DNA from: Pyronema omphalodes
Lineage: Eukaryota; Ascomycota; Pezizomycetes; Pezizales; Pyronemataceae
Assembly: GCA_024516155.1 (NCBI GenBank)
Contig: JAJJXM010000083.1
Coordinates: forward strand, 170,473-234,472
DNA: 64,000 nt
Direction of reading: 5' to 3'
Shown one piece after another: positions 13,585 through 27,566 of the stretch. Under the pieces are notes generated by a model. The model saw only the letters and a program-made list of their open reading frames with translations, searched no databases and was not told the DNA's origin. Position 1 is the first letter of the stretch. Each line of letters starts with the position of its first letter. Position numbers and translations under genes: made by a program.

Positions 13585-15078
13585 TGAATCGGGTGATGGA
13601 TCGAAACATAGTGTATTTGTGTAAAGTTGATGTGATGTTTCTATTGGATTATGTGCAGAATTAGTACCAGCAGATGAGCTCTGCTATGAGTGGATGGCAT
13701 AACTGTTCGTGCATAGTTAGTGGGTGACAGCTGTTCAGCCCGGCATTGGTGCGGAAGATACATTGCCATGGATCCGGGACTAGAAATACGGATATATCGC
13801 GCTAGAAGCAGAGGTTGAGTTTTGATGAGAACGAATTTGAACCCCGAACCCTAATAAAATGACATTCTGCGGGCTACCGCAAGTGGTGTCTTCGCAATAT
13901 TGTAGTCCCAAAGATTCTGATACGATAACTTACGCCAACTACCCACTTAATTAGATGTTTCTGATATAATTCAAATCAGTTCTGTGGTGCTATCCTCTTT
14001 CAGTTGCTCTGGTCGTCAAAATAGTGATAATAAATGATTTGATTTAGTCATCAATTATGACTCGTTGATAGCCAGCAGTCTTAGAAATCCTATGATGAAA
14101 GGGACCTAAATGCGTACTTGACGAAAGAGATACTCCAAAAAGAGGAACTCGGTTTTTAATATTACTGTATACAAGGAAATCCTATCGATAAGATATAATG
14201 GCCGCGGTCCCGTCGGTTTTTGAATCGGAAATCACGGTTTTTATATCTAAGAATATCTTTAAGAAAACGCAAAACTTTTGTATTGTAGTTATATACAGAG
14301 ATGCGGCTGAAGGTGTACTTTTGATGTTGAGCAGGCTGTTGAGGTCGAAGAGCATATACTCCGCCGCCGAGCGCTCTGCATCTCTTGCAATCACTCGTGC
14401 CAAGCCTTCCACGTAACCTAATAAGAGTGCGCCTCTCCGTTCCCGACGTACCCTTGTTGACAGGTCTTTCTGGGACTATGTACATACATTAGATATGTAA
14501 AATTTACAGCGTCTGCATTAGCATTGTCAAAGCGGTGGTTCGTCGTGGTTTTTAGTCGGCGTAACCAAATACCACTAATTTACATTTGAGTTTGCGGCAG
14601 TGGTAGAGAGTGTCTGGAGCATGACGGTAAACAATAGTTTGGTCAAATGAACACTATAATTTGTGGTTAGTTGGTTCTTTCTGTGAAACATCTGATGATA
14701 CAAGTCAATGAGATGAAACCCATAAATAATTGTTCGCATGATTTAACATAGTAAATGGGACAAATAAAAAGCGTCGGTACTGTGTAGCCTCTCAAGCGAA
14801 GTATCATGATCATATCGGAATGCGGGCCCAGGTTAACCATCACTATCCGATCAGAGAGACTCTTTGCTAACTTTTCTACCATCTGCCTCCGTATAGGCAT
14901 CGTCGGAGAAATAACCCATCACGTCCAGTGGCAAATTTTCCTAAGCACCGTAGATGGACATCTCAATATCTTCCGAGTGGTAGAGTACACAATGGTGATT
15001 TTATAGGTTGTCAAAAGTTCACATCTACAGGATAAAGTTATCAGCATCGTGCAATAAAATAGTATAGAAGGATTCCAT
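13585..15078. other. Intergenic, no gene seen
   Basis: Only short frames are present: 14162-14485 minus (107 codons) and its overlaps, plus 14806-15006. None has a recognisable domain. No repeats or terminal structures are apparent up to the hAT-type element that begins at 15079. Confidence 0.5.
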
Positions 15079-15854
15079 CAGACCTCCCAACCGTATAGCC
15101 AGTTTACCAGGTAAAATTGCAAACTAGGTAAACTTAACTGACAACTCACAGTTAGTTGGTGCAGTTGTAGTGTCCCGGATACACAGTTGGTTCAGTTTTG
15201 AGGGGTCCATAGAACCAGGTAACTGCAGTGCACTGATTAAACGGACTCGGTAAATACAAACCAGTTTAACCGCATCGGGAACCAGTGCATGCAGGAATAA
15301 ATAATGTATTCAACCTCGTCTGAACCCACCGGTGGCCAAGCCTGCCAGTACCTCAAACCTCCATAATCCACCAGTTTCTGGTAACCAGGTTTCCCAACCT
15401 TTACGAAATGGCTGTAAAAATGCCCTCAGATTCCGCGATGACTGCCGAGTCTGAGCTGCTGTTATCTGAACGCAAGCAGATCATTATATCAGACCGCAAT
15501 TAAATATAGGTGGATACTCTGAAGGCCATTAAGGGGCTCAGGAGCCTCAATCGTAAGCGTCAGTTGTGATTTCTAGGGACCCAATTAGTATAGAATTCTA
15601 TTATGTATGCACTGAATGATATTTATTGCCCCTCCATAAACCAGTTCCTCTGGACGAACCAGTTTTCGCAGTTCCTGGTTTGCCAAGCCCTGCATTCGGT
15701 TAACTAGTTTTCTCAGTTTAATCAGTTCATACTACCGACAGTAAACTGATTTAAGTCGTCGTATAGTTCTCGTATTCCAACAGTCCGTACAGTCCGTACA
15801 GTCCGTTTTGGCCGTCATTTTAAACCGGTGTGTTGTGTACGACTGAGAGGTCTG
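15079..15854. mobile_element. hAT-type MITE, copy 1 (776 bp)
   Basis: This is a non-autonomous DNA element. It begins CAGACCTCCCAACCGTA and ends with the inverted partner ...GAGGTCTG. It is flanked by GATTCCAT (15071-15078) and GATTACAT (15855-15862), an 8-bp target duplication with one mismatch. Eight-base duplications and termini starting YAG are typical of the hAT superfamily. Many subterminal ACCAGTT/AACTGGT motifs occur and could be transposase-binding sites. There is no transposase frame, so mobility would need an element elsewhere. Two relatives lie at 37071-37849 (inverted) and 39140-39896 (same orientation). It appears to be the oldest copy, because its duplication has already diverged. 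Confidence 0.85.
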
Positions 15855-17993
<2,139 letters not shown>

Positions 17994-20791
17994 CGACGGT
18001 TATGGTGACGGTTATGGTTGTTTGTTAGAGATATTAGAAATATAAATTTGCATGAACATAAATACATCATAAATGAGAATGTGTTAGAGATTGAGAGTCA
18101 AGAAGATACAGTAGGTTATTGGTATGCTATAAATCTATGGTAATGGGGAATTATTTTTATCCGGTATGGGGTTCTGCCGAATACGGTATCTCTTTCTTAT
18201 TACTCTATGGTGTCGATATGGTGCCGATACTGGTGTTGATATGGGGTTGATACGGTGTTGATATGGATACATAAAATCAGCGCTGAGAAATCCATAATCT
18301 ACAACCACAGCCTATACGCGATATGACACCACTCTAGCCACTGGCACGGGGTGGTATGTAGATGGTACGATGGTAGTTCGACTATGTAGCAACATACATA
18401 TAGGCTTCGGTCGGGACTCGGGAAACTACACCTCGGAACCACCGAAATAAACAGCGGTAGCGGTGGTGGCGGTGTGGCGGTGGGGTATGTTATGTTATGT
18501 ACAGAATTCCAACGGAACAAAAAGATGGGGTTTGGTTAGGGCCTTAGTAAAACTTGGTATGTATGTAACTTGGTATGTATGGACGCGATACATATACGTG
18601 GGGGTACAAGGTACGCGCGAAGTCCGGAGCGATAAAAGTACAGTAGATAACATCGACAAAAGTACATACAGTCGCATACAAAAGTGACGAAAGCTGAAGA
18701 TAGCTGGTAATTTCGATATGGCATACTTCAATACATCAACGGTTAAGTTGGATTCATAATTCAGCTACACGTGATACCATCTTTGTATTTGGCGCGACGT
18801 GATTGTACATAGTTTTGTTGTGGCGGTAGTATGTTTTCCCGAAGCCAGGAGTCAGGAGTCAGGAGTCGGGATGTATGTATGTATGTATGTATGGCGAAAG
18901 GATTCGTTTGTCGATCAACTCGCCTACGCGATAAACGTCCGTGCAGTGTGCAGTTTCGTGGTTTCAAGGTTTCAAGGTTTCAAGGTTTCATGGTTTCAGA
19001 TTAATTATTGACGTATGCCAGCCGTTGCCAGTCCCAGTCGTTACGATCTCCTACTCTACCCGAGCCTTGTCCATGCCTTGCCTTGTCCATGCCATACGCA
19101 CATAGAAATCCCCACAACCGGTTCAATAATTCATCCACCCGTGATCAACCCAAATACCACCCGTGATCAACCCAATCCACCCACCCGTGATCAACCCAAA
19201 TACCACCCGTGATCAACCAAACATTTCCCCCACAGGAAGCAAGCTGCAATACCCACCATGTACATACATATAAACGGCGACCTGAAGCGTGCTTGATGTA
19301 TCGTTATTATTGGATACTTCCTTGTGTTGTGTTGTGTTGTGCGTTATGTTGTGTTGTGCGTTAAGGGATCTTCATATCAAGGGATAAGAAAAAAAAAAAG
19401 AAAAGAAGCTGCAACTATAGTGCCCATATGGCATACAGTGAAGCTTGTTGTTCTTTGGAAATAGATGTAATAATGTAATAATGTGGGCGATGATGATGAT
19501 GATGATGATGTTGTGTATCATGGGCTCGGTGATGGAAGGATAGCATGCCATACCAGCCACACCAGCCACCCCATACTACACCAGCCACATCACACCAGCC
19601 ATACCAACCATACCAGCCATACCAGCCACACCAGCCACACCAGCCACACCAGCCACAATATCTGCTGCTACATATGATAGACTGCACTGAACTGGTCGTG
19701 ACTCCTCATATGTAGGTCGACGCCGTACAGTATGCAGTAGTAGTATCTAAATCTCAGGGTACATAGTGTTCATGATAAGTACACATGCATAACACCGTCA
19801 CCTTCAACATCAAGCACAGCCTCAGGAGTTAGTCGTATCATCAGTGCTCTATAATTGCTAAACCCCATACATACATATCACAGTTCACGGAGTTAAGCCG
19901 AATCACCATATCATCATCCGTGTCTTCATCCGCGCGGAGAAAATCATAACCCGTAAAAGAAAAAAAAAAAAAGCACGCGACTCTAGCTTTAGCCTTAGCC
20001 TTAGCCTTCTTTTTTAAAATGTTACGATTACGATTACGATTGATTAAAAACCTCTGATATGGACACCATAGTTCCGTGGCATCAGCGTTGCTTCACCGTG
20101 GGTTTGAAACGCGTCTATGTATGGTGTTATGTATGATGGTGGTATGTACTATGTATGTAGCATAACACCCTGGGCGAGAACATTGGTGTTACATAGTCTT
20201 CATCTTCATCTTCGTATCACGGTCTTGTCCCGAAAAATCCTTTTCTTTTCCTGTCTTTCTTTTCCTCCATACCATAGCGTTCGAAAATTTTTAGGTTTCA
20301 CTCCACCATACATAGTCAAGTCAAACATCCCTGTAATCTTGATCCCCCCCACATATGTACACGGAGCCGAGTTTTTCCGATGCATATCGCATACAGTAAC
20401 AGCCCAGGATCATCGGCCTGGCTTCGCTGCATAAGTCTTGAGACTTGAGAACTCCACGCCACGCCAAGATCTAGATTCTGTATCCATCATCCATCATACA
20501 CTACACTACACCACACTACGCCAACGCTACGCCAACACCAAGATACAGCCTATGTACAGTACAGCGGTTCCTTAAACTTCCCCAGATTTATACGTGAGAG
20601 AAGGTGGCGACACGGCGACACGGCGTTATCTCATTAGCGGATTTCGGATAGTGGCGATTTTTTTGGTGATTTTTTGGTGATGTGATGGATATGGTGATGG
20701 CGATGGAGGTGGAGGTGGAGGTGATGGATGGAGGCGGTTCGGTATAGCTATGGTGGGGGACACCAAGTCACGACAAGTGTGGACTGAAATA
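17994..20791. other. Intergenic, rich in simple repeats
   Basis: No gene is supported. Simple repeats include (GTAT)n near 18870-18893, a TTTCAAGG-like repeat at 18960-18990, a repeated CCCGTGATCAACCCAA unit at 19138-19220, GTTGT repeats at 19322-19360, a (GAT)n run at 19488-19511, the CCAGCCACA array (listed separately) and GGTGGA repeats at about 20700-20740. Confidence 0.6.
19550..19660. repeat. 9-bp ACCAGCCAC tandem array
   Basis: About twelve imperfect head-to-tail copies of ACCAGCCAC, some reading ACCAGCCAT, are visible. The Thr-Ser-His and Gly-Trp-Cys open frames on both strands are translations of this array. Confidence 0.85.
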
Positions 20792-21203
20792 GGGTTACTC
20801 AATGCTCAAAAGCAGCGGAATCCGACAAATCTGTCGGAAATTCTACGGCCAATGAGAGTTAAGGGACAGAACCAGGGTTAGAAGTGAGCTTTGAGTGGTG
20901 TTGTCGGAAACTCTGGGATGGAAACTGACGGAAACCTGTTGCAAGGCTACGGGCGAGGCTAGGACCGCACTACGATGCAGATCATCAACTTTCTAAACTG
21001 TTTTGGGACAGATGAAGAGTTTCCGACAGTTTTCGACACTTCCGTCAGCAGTTTTTCGTTGACGGAAAGTTTCCGACAAATCTGTCGCTGTCGGAAAAAT
21101 TAGTCTCTACGCTAAAGTTCTCCGCCAATCAGACTAATCCTGATTACGCGCCAAGTTTCCGACACCGACAGATTTGTCGGATTTGTCGAGCATTGAGTAA
21201 CCC
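20792..21203. mobile_element. 412-bp TIR element (MITE), copy 1
   Basis: The ends are perfect inverted repeats: GGGTTACTCAATGCTC at the left and GAGCATTGAGTAACCC at the right. Similarity continues inward through CGACAAATC/GATTTGTCG-like sequence. Many short CCGACA/TGTCGG inverted motifs lie inside and could pair or bind transposase. There is no transposase frame. No clear target duplication is visible (left flank GAAATA, right flank GGATGT), so the superfamily stays open. Confidence 0.8.
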
Positions 21204-21459
21204 GGATGTTTCTAGTGTGTTTTGCCCCTCAAAGTCGCCGTAACTTCGGGATGCGTAATCGAAAGTACGCTTGCGTTGAGGATACTAGTGCACAGCCATG
21301 CAGCGCCACCGCACCAAGGTCAGCCACATCGTAGCACAACGTAAGCATTCCCAACATCCTTCGTTTTGTGCGCATGTTTCATCAGAAGCACAAGACGTGG
21401 TTAGCACTCGCGCGGGTAGGCATCGAGAAACTCTGTTTCGGCGAATGTATTGGACATTA

Positions 21460-21871
21460 GGGTTACTCAATGCTCAAAAGCAGCGGAATCCGACAAATCT
21501 GTCGGAAATTCTACGGCCAATGAGAGTTAAGGGACAGAACCAGGGTTAGAAGTGAGCTTTGAGTGGTGTTGTCGGAAACTCTGGGATGGAAACTGACGGA
21601 AACCTGTTGCAAGGCTACGGGCGAGGCTAGGACCGCACTACGATGCAGATCATCAACTTTCTAAACTGTTTTGGGACAGATGAAGAGTTTCCGACAGTTT
21701 TCGACACTTCCGTCAGCAGTTTTTCGTTGACGGAAAGTTTCCGACAAATCTGTCGCTGTCGGAAAAATTAGTCTCTACGCTAAAGTTCTCCGCCAATCAG
21801 ACTAATCCTGATTACGCGCCAAGTTTCCGACACCGACAGATTTGTCGGATTTGTCGAGCATTGAGTAACCC
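21460..21871. mobile_element. 412-bp TIR element, copy 2
   Basis: Same length and same 16-bp termini as copy 1, exactly 668 bp downstream. The left flank is GACATTA and the right flank GGATGT. The left junction reads TTAGGGTTA, a match to the common fungal telomere hexamer TTAGGG that is probably chance. Confidence 0.8.
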
Positions 21872-22267
21872 GGATGTTTCTAGTGTGTTTTGCCCCTCAA
21901 AGTCGCCGTAACTTCGGGATGCGTAATCGAAAGTACGCTTGCGTTGAGGATACTAGTGCACAGCCATGCAGCGCCACCGCACCAAGGTCAGCCACATCGT
22001 AGCACAACGTAAGCATTCCCAACATCCTTCGTTTTGTGCGCATGTTTCATCAGAAGCACAAGACGTGGTTAGCACTCGCGCGGGTAGGCATCGAGAAACT
22101 CTGTTTCGGCGAATGTATTGGACATTAGGGTTACTCAATGCTCAAAAGCAGCGGAATCCGACAAATCTGTCGGAAATTCTACGGCCAATGAGAGTTAAGG
22201 GACAGAACCAGGGTTAGAAGTGAGCTTTGAGTGGTGTTGTCGGAAACTCTGGGATGGAAACTGACGG

Positions 22268-23679
22268 TGTGAACCTGGGCACAGTCCTGACTATGCAGAG
22301 GCTTTTTCGATTGTAACTCGAGTGCTTCGTCCTGGATGTAGACAAACACTTCGTTCCCAAGGACTAACAGACACTTCGTTCCCAAGAACTAATAGAGCTT
22401 GTTCCAAAGATAAAGCTAGGAAGTAAATCAATCGATCACAGGCCGAATAAACTTAAGGGTCGTCTTCGGAGGTATTCGTTGGTGCAGTTAGGTATCGTTC
22501 GCGTAGAGGATCAATGGATGATGATGGAGGAGACAGAGGGAAGACATAGGGTCTTTTATAGACTTTCGTCTACAAGTTCGCCCAGCCTTCCTTGGGGAAC
22601 CAACTGCCAAACTGAGCTCAGGAGATAAGACATGGGTCAAAGCTGTGACGCGTCTGCTGAGGTTTGCATCATACTAAGCGCGCAATTAAATTAATTGCTC
22701 ACTTGCATAATGCTTGCCCTGGTCAGATTAATCCCTGAAATAGCTCACCGTACTACCACACCTTCCAATAAGGTGCTGGGGTTATGAGTCACACCGGAGG
22801 GCAACTCCGTCTGACTGCATCATGCATGAACTCCTGTGATAATGACGCATGAGTCATTTATCGTATGAGTCGCGCCATCATAGATCTCCCTAGAGAATCT
22901 CGATTGCAAGTAGAGGTCACTGACATCATAAGGCATACCATGCCCGACCGGAGCGCACTGCCCCGTCACATTCCTGTGTGATGTCATATGTGCCCCACCT
23001 GCGCGCACTTGCGCGCAGCCACACCCTGGTGTGGATGCAAACGCCGTATTGTTTCTAAGTTGGCAGCTCTAGGCCCAAGGACGCGTCATATCAGTTTCAT
23101 CAAACAGGTTTCCTGAGTGGGGTTCCCTGCTGGACGTTGTCTCATGCTAATGCACTGTTGACCCTTGTCCTGCATTCCACTCCTGTTTGCTGACTAGACT
23201 CTGCCTTATCTCTCGCCCCACTGTTCACCCAACTAGTAACACCGGATGATATCCTTGCGCCGCATCTGCATCCTCTTGGAATCTCCTATTCCTATGCAGC
23301 CCCTATCGTAGCCGTTTATTGCCGAACACTCCTCAGGTATAAGGAGGTGACCTTTCGTCGTCTTCTTCGTTCTCCATCAGCGTCGTTCGTAGTTGTCTCA
23401 AGGGTAAGTCGACACCCTTGAGGTAAGTGTTCCTTTCCCCTTCTCCGTCCTGAGTCCTCCCAAACTGACAGTGAATAATAGTTTCGACGCCTCGGGCCGG
23501 GATCCTCGTGAGGTCCTATCGGAAAGTCACGAATCACGTGACGTGGCTAGCCGGAGCTCCTCTGGGGGTTCCGGCCCGGGATACTAACTCAATTATTCAT
23601 TCTCCTGTCGAGTTTGCCATATTCTCCATAGCGTTATATATGATACCAATTCTATCTTCACACATTATAGGGTGTGACA
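22268..23679 (-). repeat. 3' LTR (1412 bp)
   Basis: In coding orientation it runs from TGTCACACC at 23679 to GGTTCACA at 22268. It matches the other LTR in length and in every stretch compared. The polypurine tract lies directly before it on the coding strand and the duplication GACGG directly after it. A CTATAAAAG box sits at 22553-22561 on the minus strand. Confidence 0.95.
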
Positions 23680-23694
23680 CCACCTCCCCCCTGT
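23680..23694 (-). promoter_or_regulatory. Polypurine tract for plus-strand priming
   Basis: On the coding (minus) strand the bases right before the 3' LTR read ACAGGGGGGAGGTGG. A G-rich purine run abutting the 3' LTR is the usual RNase H-resistant primer for second-strand synthesis. Confidence 0.85.
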
Positions 23695-23849
23695 TCAAGC
23701 TTCGTCCCGAAGCTCGTAGTTCATCATTCTGTGATCGCACCTCGCCGCAGCCAAGTGATTAAGTGATCAATTATAGATGTAGTCCTCCAGCCCCTACATC
23801 CTACTACCAACTCAACTTAATGAAAACCACGTGGGAAAAAACATTAAGC

Positions 23850-26800
23850 CTAGTCTTTGAGTCGGTAGTCCCTCGGAGCGTCAGGGTGCTTGAGATGGAA
23901 TTCTCTGAGCTTCTCCTGACCTCCTACTGAAAAGTTGTCGAAGGGTTCCGCCGTCCAATCTTTCTTGTTTGGCCACCCAAGCCATTTAACGAGGTAAAGT
24001 ACTCTGTTTCCTGATTTATAACTGCTCATAATTTCATCTATATCGTACTCCTCGCTTCCCTCAACGTCGTCTGCTTCCCTAAGAATTTTATTTGGATCTG
24101 GTGGAGCTCTTGTACCGGTGTGGAAAGGCTCCAGTAGGGAAATATGAAAGACATTATGAATCTTCCATTTGCGTGGTAGAGTGAGACGAATTGCTGTCGG
24201 GGATATGACTTTTTCGACTTGAAATGGACCATGTGTTTTGTGATCCAATTTGTGTGATGGTCGTCGTGTTTTGATATGTCGTCCATCAAGCATAACCAAG
24301 TCTCTAACTTGGTAAGTAGGGGCCTCCTTGCGTTGTAGGTCTGCATACTTCTTCATTCTTTCTTGTGCTTTCTGTAAGGATAATTTTGCTCCTTCGTGCA
24401 CAGTATGCATCCAGTGGGCATATGCTTTGCTGGCAGGATTTCGCACAGCAGTTGCAGTAGGGTTGCTGGCAATGGGGTTGTAACCGTAATTCGCATAAAA
24501 GGGTGATAGTCCTGTAGCGGTGGTTACTGAGTTGTTATAGGCAAACTCTGCCATTGGCAACAAGTCAACCCAATCGTCCATCTCATGATTGACAAAGGAG
24601 CGGAGGTATGCTTCAATTGTCTGGTTGAGTCGTTCCGTCTGTCCGTCAGTTTGAGGGTGGAACGCTGTGGACATTCTAGGCTTGATTGCTAGTGTCCCAA
24701 GAAATGCTTTCCAGGTCGTACTTGTGAACCTGGAGTCCCTATCCGAAACAATGTCTGTTGGCAGCCCATGTAATTTCCATATTTCTTTAGCAAAGATCCG
24801 GACAAGGTCTGCAGTTGTCTTGCCGTCCTTTTGCAATGGTATAAAGTGGGCCATCTTCGAAAATCGATCAACTACTACCCAGAGTTGATCACATCCATTT
24901 GATTCCGGTAGGTCTGTAATAAAGTCCATGGCGATTGATTGCCATGGGGCATAGGGTAATTCCAAAGGTTGAAGTAATCCATACTTCAGGTGCCGCGCCT
25001 TTTTGTCCCTTTGACATTCCATACAACTTCTAACATAATTGATTATTCCTTCTTCCATCTTCGGCCACCAGAAGTTCCTTCGAATTAATTCAATAGTTTT
25101 GTCTTGTCCGAAGTGACCTGCAATTTTAGAGTCATGTTCGGATTCAAGAACCGTATTTACCAAATCCTTTGGTACCCATAGTTTTTCTTTTCGATAGAGT
25201 ATGCCGTCCTCTATCGTCAGTGGTTCCTTTATTCTCTTTGTTGCCTCCACGTATATCTGATCCAGTTTTCCAGCTTCCCTGACCATCTTCAAAAATCCTG
25301 CAGACCATTTACCCAAGGGAATAGAGGAAAGACGTGCTGAAGAAATGATAAAAGATGTTCCTTCTCCAGCAGTGCTGATTGACGAAATCGATGCAAAATG
25401 ACTTTGATGCAGGATCGTCGTAATCGGCTGATCTTCACCTCCCCCCTTTTCAGGGCGGAACTCCGGACGCCTAGATAAAGCATCAGGTTTCCCATTCTTT
25501 TCCCCAGGTCTGTAATAAATTTTGAAGTCAACGCCAGCAAGCTCTTGAGCCCATCTAGCTTGACGTCGATTGAGTACTTTTGTTGTTGTGAAGTACTCCA
25601 GGTTTTGGTGGTCGCTGTAAACTTCCACAGTAAACATTGCTCCTTCAAGATATCTTCTCCATACTTTAAATGAGTCAACAATAGCTAATAGCTCTTTGTC
25701 GTGAATCTCATAATTAATTTCAGCAGGAGTGAATTTTCTTGAATGGAAAGCAATTGGATGCAACTTTCCATCATCCCCTTTCTGGGACAGCACTGCGCCT
25801 AAAGCAAAATCCGAAGCATCAGTTTCAACAATACAGACCTTTCTTGGATCAAAATGATGCAAGATTGGTGCTGTAGTGAATCGTCTCTTTAGCTCGTCAA
25901 ATGCTAGTTCCATCGCAACAGTCCATTCCCATTTCTTTGGATCGCCTTTCGTAGATTCTGTGAGAGGACGACATATTCTTGAGAAGTCCTTAATGAATCT
26001 CCGATAGAAGTTAGCGAATCCAAGAAAGCCTTGTACTTCCTTCAAGGACTTTGGGGCTTCCCATATAAGGACAGTTTCCACCTTGTCCTTAGCCATTGCA
26101 ATGCCATTTTCACTTATTATATATCCCAGAAATTCAACTTTCCTTTGTCCCCAGACACATTTTTCCGGTGATATAACCAAACCATTTTCTTCCAACCTTT
26201 TCAATACTTCCTTAACCAACTCATCATGCTTTTCTTCCGTCTCCGCATAGATGAGTACATCATCAATATATGCAATAACTCCTTGATCCAACATATCCCT
26301 AAAGATATGATTCATCATATCTTGGAATGTGGCCGGAGCATTGCTCAACCCAAAAGGCATAACCAAAAATTCATATAGTCCATATCGGCACCTAAAAGCC
26401 GTTTTCCATTCATCTCCTTCCTTTATTCTTATTAGATGGTATCCATTCTTCAGATCCATCTTCGTAAATATTTTAGCTCCTCTTACTCTGTCTTGTAATT
26501 CTGACATGAGTGGGAGCGGGTATCGGTTGGCAATTGTTATTTTGTTTATGCCCCGATAGTCAACACATAACCTCAGACCTCTGCCATGGGCCTTTGGGAC
26601 GAAGAGAATTGGAGCTGCTGCTGGTGATTTAGAGGGTCGGATTTTCCCAGTACGCAGCATATCTTTCAACCATTCTCTAAGTGTCTCAAGCTCAACTTCG
26701 TTAAGAGCATAGACTGGTCCCCAAGGAGGAGTCTCTCCTTCCTTCAGGTCAATAGCATGGTCGTATGGTTTGTGTTCTGGGAGCCTATCTGCTGCTTCCT

Positions 26801-27458
26801 TTGTCATAATATTGATCCAGCCACGAAATTTCTCAGGGACTTGTTGAAGTGCCTCTGACAATTCTTCTGTGGTGGATAATGATGAGATATGGCCTAAGAC
26901 TAAGGCCTCTGGGTGGTCGAGTACATGTTTGTCGACCTGGAGGGAGAAGGCACTGGCTTGCGCCTTGGTGCACTTCTCTTTGCAACGTGCGGAGGTGAAT
27001 GAGATCTGGTTCTGATCTCCCCAGAGGTTGCAAGGCTGATGTTGAGCCATCCACCAATATGGAAGGATAGCATCGCAGTCGCTATCTAGTGGAGCGACTT
27101 CAAATGACTCTGCAGCAAAATGGTTCTTATGCTGCAACATGAATGGAACCGTAAAGAAAACTCCTGCTCCAGCAACTATTTCATTGTTGAAGTTGCGGAT
27201 TTGTAGGGGGGTGTCTCTTTTGACGGTTGGGATTTTGTATTTGTGGACAAATGTTTTGTCCAGGAGGGCAGCAGTAGAGCCTGTATCCAAGAGGACCCTA
27301 ACTGTGCGTTGCTGATTCTTGGACCAGTTGAGAACCATATCGATTATTGGTCTCGGTCCGTGGTGAGGAGGAGTTGGTACTAATTCCCTAGTTCCTGGAA
27401 TTGCATCTCCATTGTCTGATCGTCGACTCTTAGTCCTGGTCGACTCAAGGTTGTCCAT
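23850..27458 (-). CDS. Pol polyprotein of the chromovirus
   Basis: This 1202-residue frame from the first Met encodes the replication enzymes. Aspartic protease: LLDTGS motif with catalytic Asp58. Reverse transcriptase: about 240-430, with first catalytic Asp335 in MDLKNGY and YIDD at 397-400. RNase H: about 545-650, starting at the ETDASDFALG motif. Integrase zinc finger: His775, His782, Cys812, Cys815. Integrase core: Asp845, Asp906, Glu942 with the usual 35-residue D-E spacing, then a GPF motif near 1077. Chromodomain: about 1138-1195 (YLVKWLGWPNKKDWTAEP), which in this group guides integration to marked chromatin. No frameshift or stop interrupts it. The frame stays open upstream to about 27566 and overlaps the end of gag in the -1 frame, so translation probably comes from recoding rather than from this Met. 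Confidence 0.95.
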   Translation of the reverse strand: MDNLESTRTKSRRSDNGDAIPGTRELVPTPPHHGPRPIIDMVLNWSKNQQRTVRVLLDTGSTAALLDKTFVHKYKIPTVKRDTPLQIRNFNNEIVAGAGVFFTVPFMLQHKNHFAAESFEVAPLDSDCDAILPYWWMAQHQPCNLWGDQNQISFTSARCKEKCTKAQASAFSLQVDKHVLDHPEALVLGHISSLSTTEELSEALQQVPEKFRGWINIMTKEAADRLPEHKPYDHAIDLKEGETPPWGPVYALNEVELETLREWLKDMLRTGKIRPSKSPAAAPILFVPKAHGRGLRLCVDYRGINKITIANRYPLPLMSELQDRVRGAKIFTKMDLKNGYHLIRIKEGDEWKTAFRCRYGLYEFLVMPFGLSNAPATFQDMMNHIFRDMLDQGVIAYIDDVLIYAETEEKHDELVKEVLKRLEENGLVISPEKCVWGQRKVEFLGYIISENGIAMAKDKVETVLIWEAPKSLKEVQGFLGFANFYRRFIKDFSRICRPLTESTKGDPKKWEWTVAMELAFDELKRRFTTAPILHHFDPRKVCIVETDASDFALGAVLSQKGDDGKLHPIAFHSRKFTPAEINYEIHDKELLAIVDSFKVWRRYLEGAMFTVEVYSDHQNLEYFTTTKVLNRRQARWAQELAGVDFKIYYRPGEKNGKPDALSRRPEFRPEKGGGEDQPITTILHQSHFASISSISTAGEGTSFIISSARLSSIPLGKWSAGFLKMVREAGKLDQIYVEATKRIKEPLTIEDGILYRKEKLWVPKDLVNTVLESEHDSKIAGHFGQDKTIELIRRNFWWPKMEEGIINYVRSCMECQRDKKARHLKYGLLQPLELPYAPWQSIAMDFITDLPESNGCDQLWVVVDRFSKMAHFIPLQKDGKTTADLVRIFAKEIWKLHGLPTDIVSDRDSRFTSTTWKAFLGTLAIKPRMSTAFHPQTDGQTERLNQTIEAYLRSFVNHEMDDWVDLLPMAEFAYNNSVTTATGLSPFYANYGYNPIASNPTATAVRNPASKAYAHWMHTVHEGAKLSLQKAQERMKKYADLQRKEAPTYQVRDLVMLDGRHIKTRRPSHKLDHKTHGPFQVEKVISPTAIRLTLPRKWKIHNVFHISLLEPFHTGTRAPPDPNKILREADDVEGSEEYDIDEIMSSYKSGNRVLYLVKWLGWPNKKDWTAEPFDNFSVGGQEKLREFHLKHPDAPRDYRLKD

Positions 27459-27541
27459 TGTTTTTCTTTTTGTTCCAGCACATTTCCCAATTAATGCGTC
27501 TTCATATGTTTCCTCCTCGGGTGACGCCTCCCTAGAGGACT

Positions 27542-27566
27542 TTAAAAATCCGAATGCATATTTTCC
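27542..27566 (-). other. gag/pol overlap, -1 frame
   Basis: The pol frame is open from about 27566, while gag stops at 27544-27542, giving about 25 bases of overlap with pol one base back. The coding strand reads GATTTTTAAAG across the gag stop. A P-site Phe tRNA could slip back on the T run next to the stop, although the sequence is not a canonical X-XXY-YYZ heptamer. Reinitiation at the downstream pol Met is an alternative known in some fungal elements. Confidence 0.6.

Larger units (their letters stand above)
20792..22267. repeat. 668-bp tandem array (element-spacer-element-spacer-element)
   Basis: The 412-bp inverted-repeat element starts at 20792, 21460 and 22128, exactly 668 bp apart. 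The 256-bp spacer 21204-21459 recurs at 21872-22127. The copies look identical: the peptides read from the two spacers are the same, and the element lengths agree to the base. The third element is interrupted at 22267 by the chromovirus and resumes at 31234. Recent unequal exchange or replication slippage between neighbouring copies is the simplest origin. Confidence 0.9.

Noticed and set aside
21298..22217. Repeated 83- and 61-codon frames as duplicated small genes
   Set aside because: They span the edge between the 256-bp spacer and the TIR element and are duplicated only because the DNA is. No domain or start context supports them.
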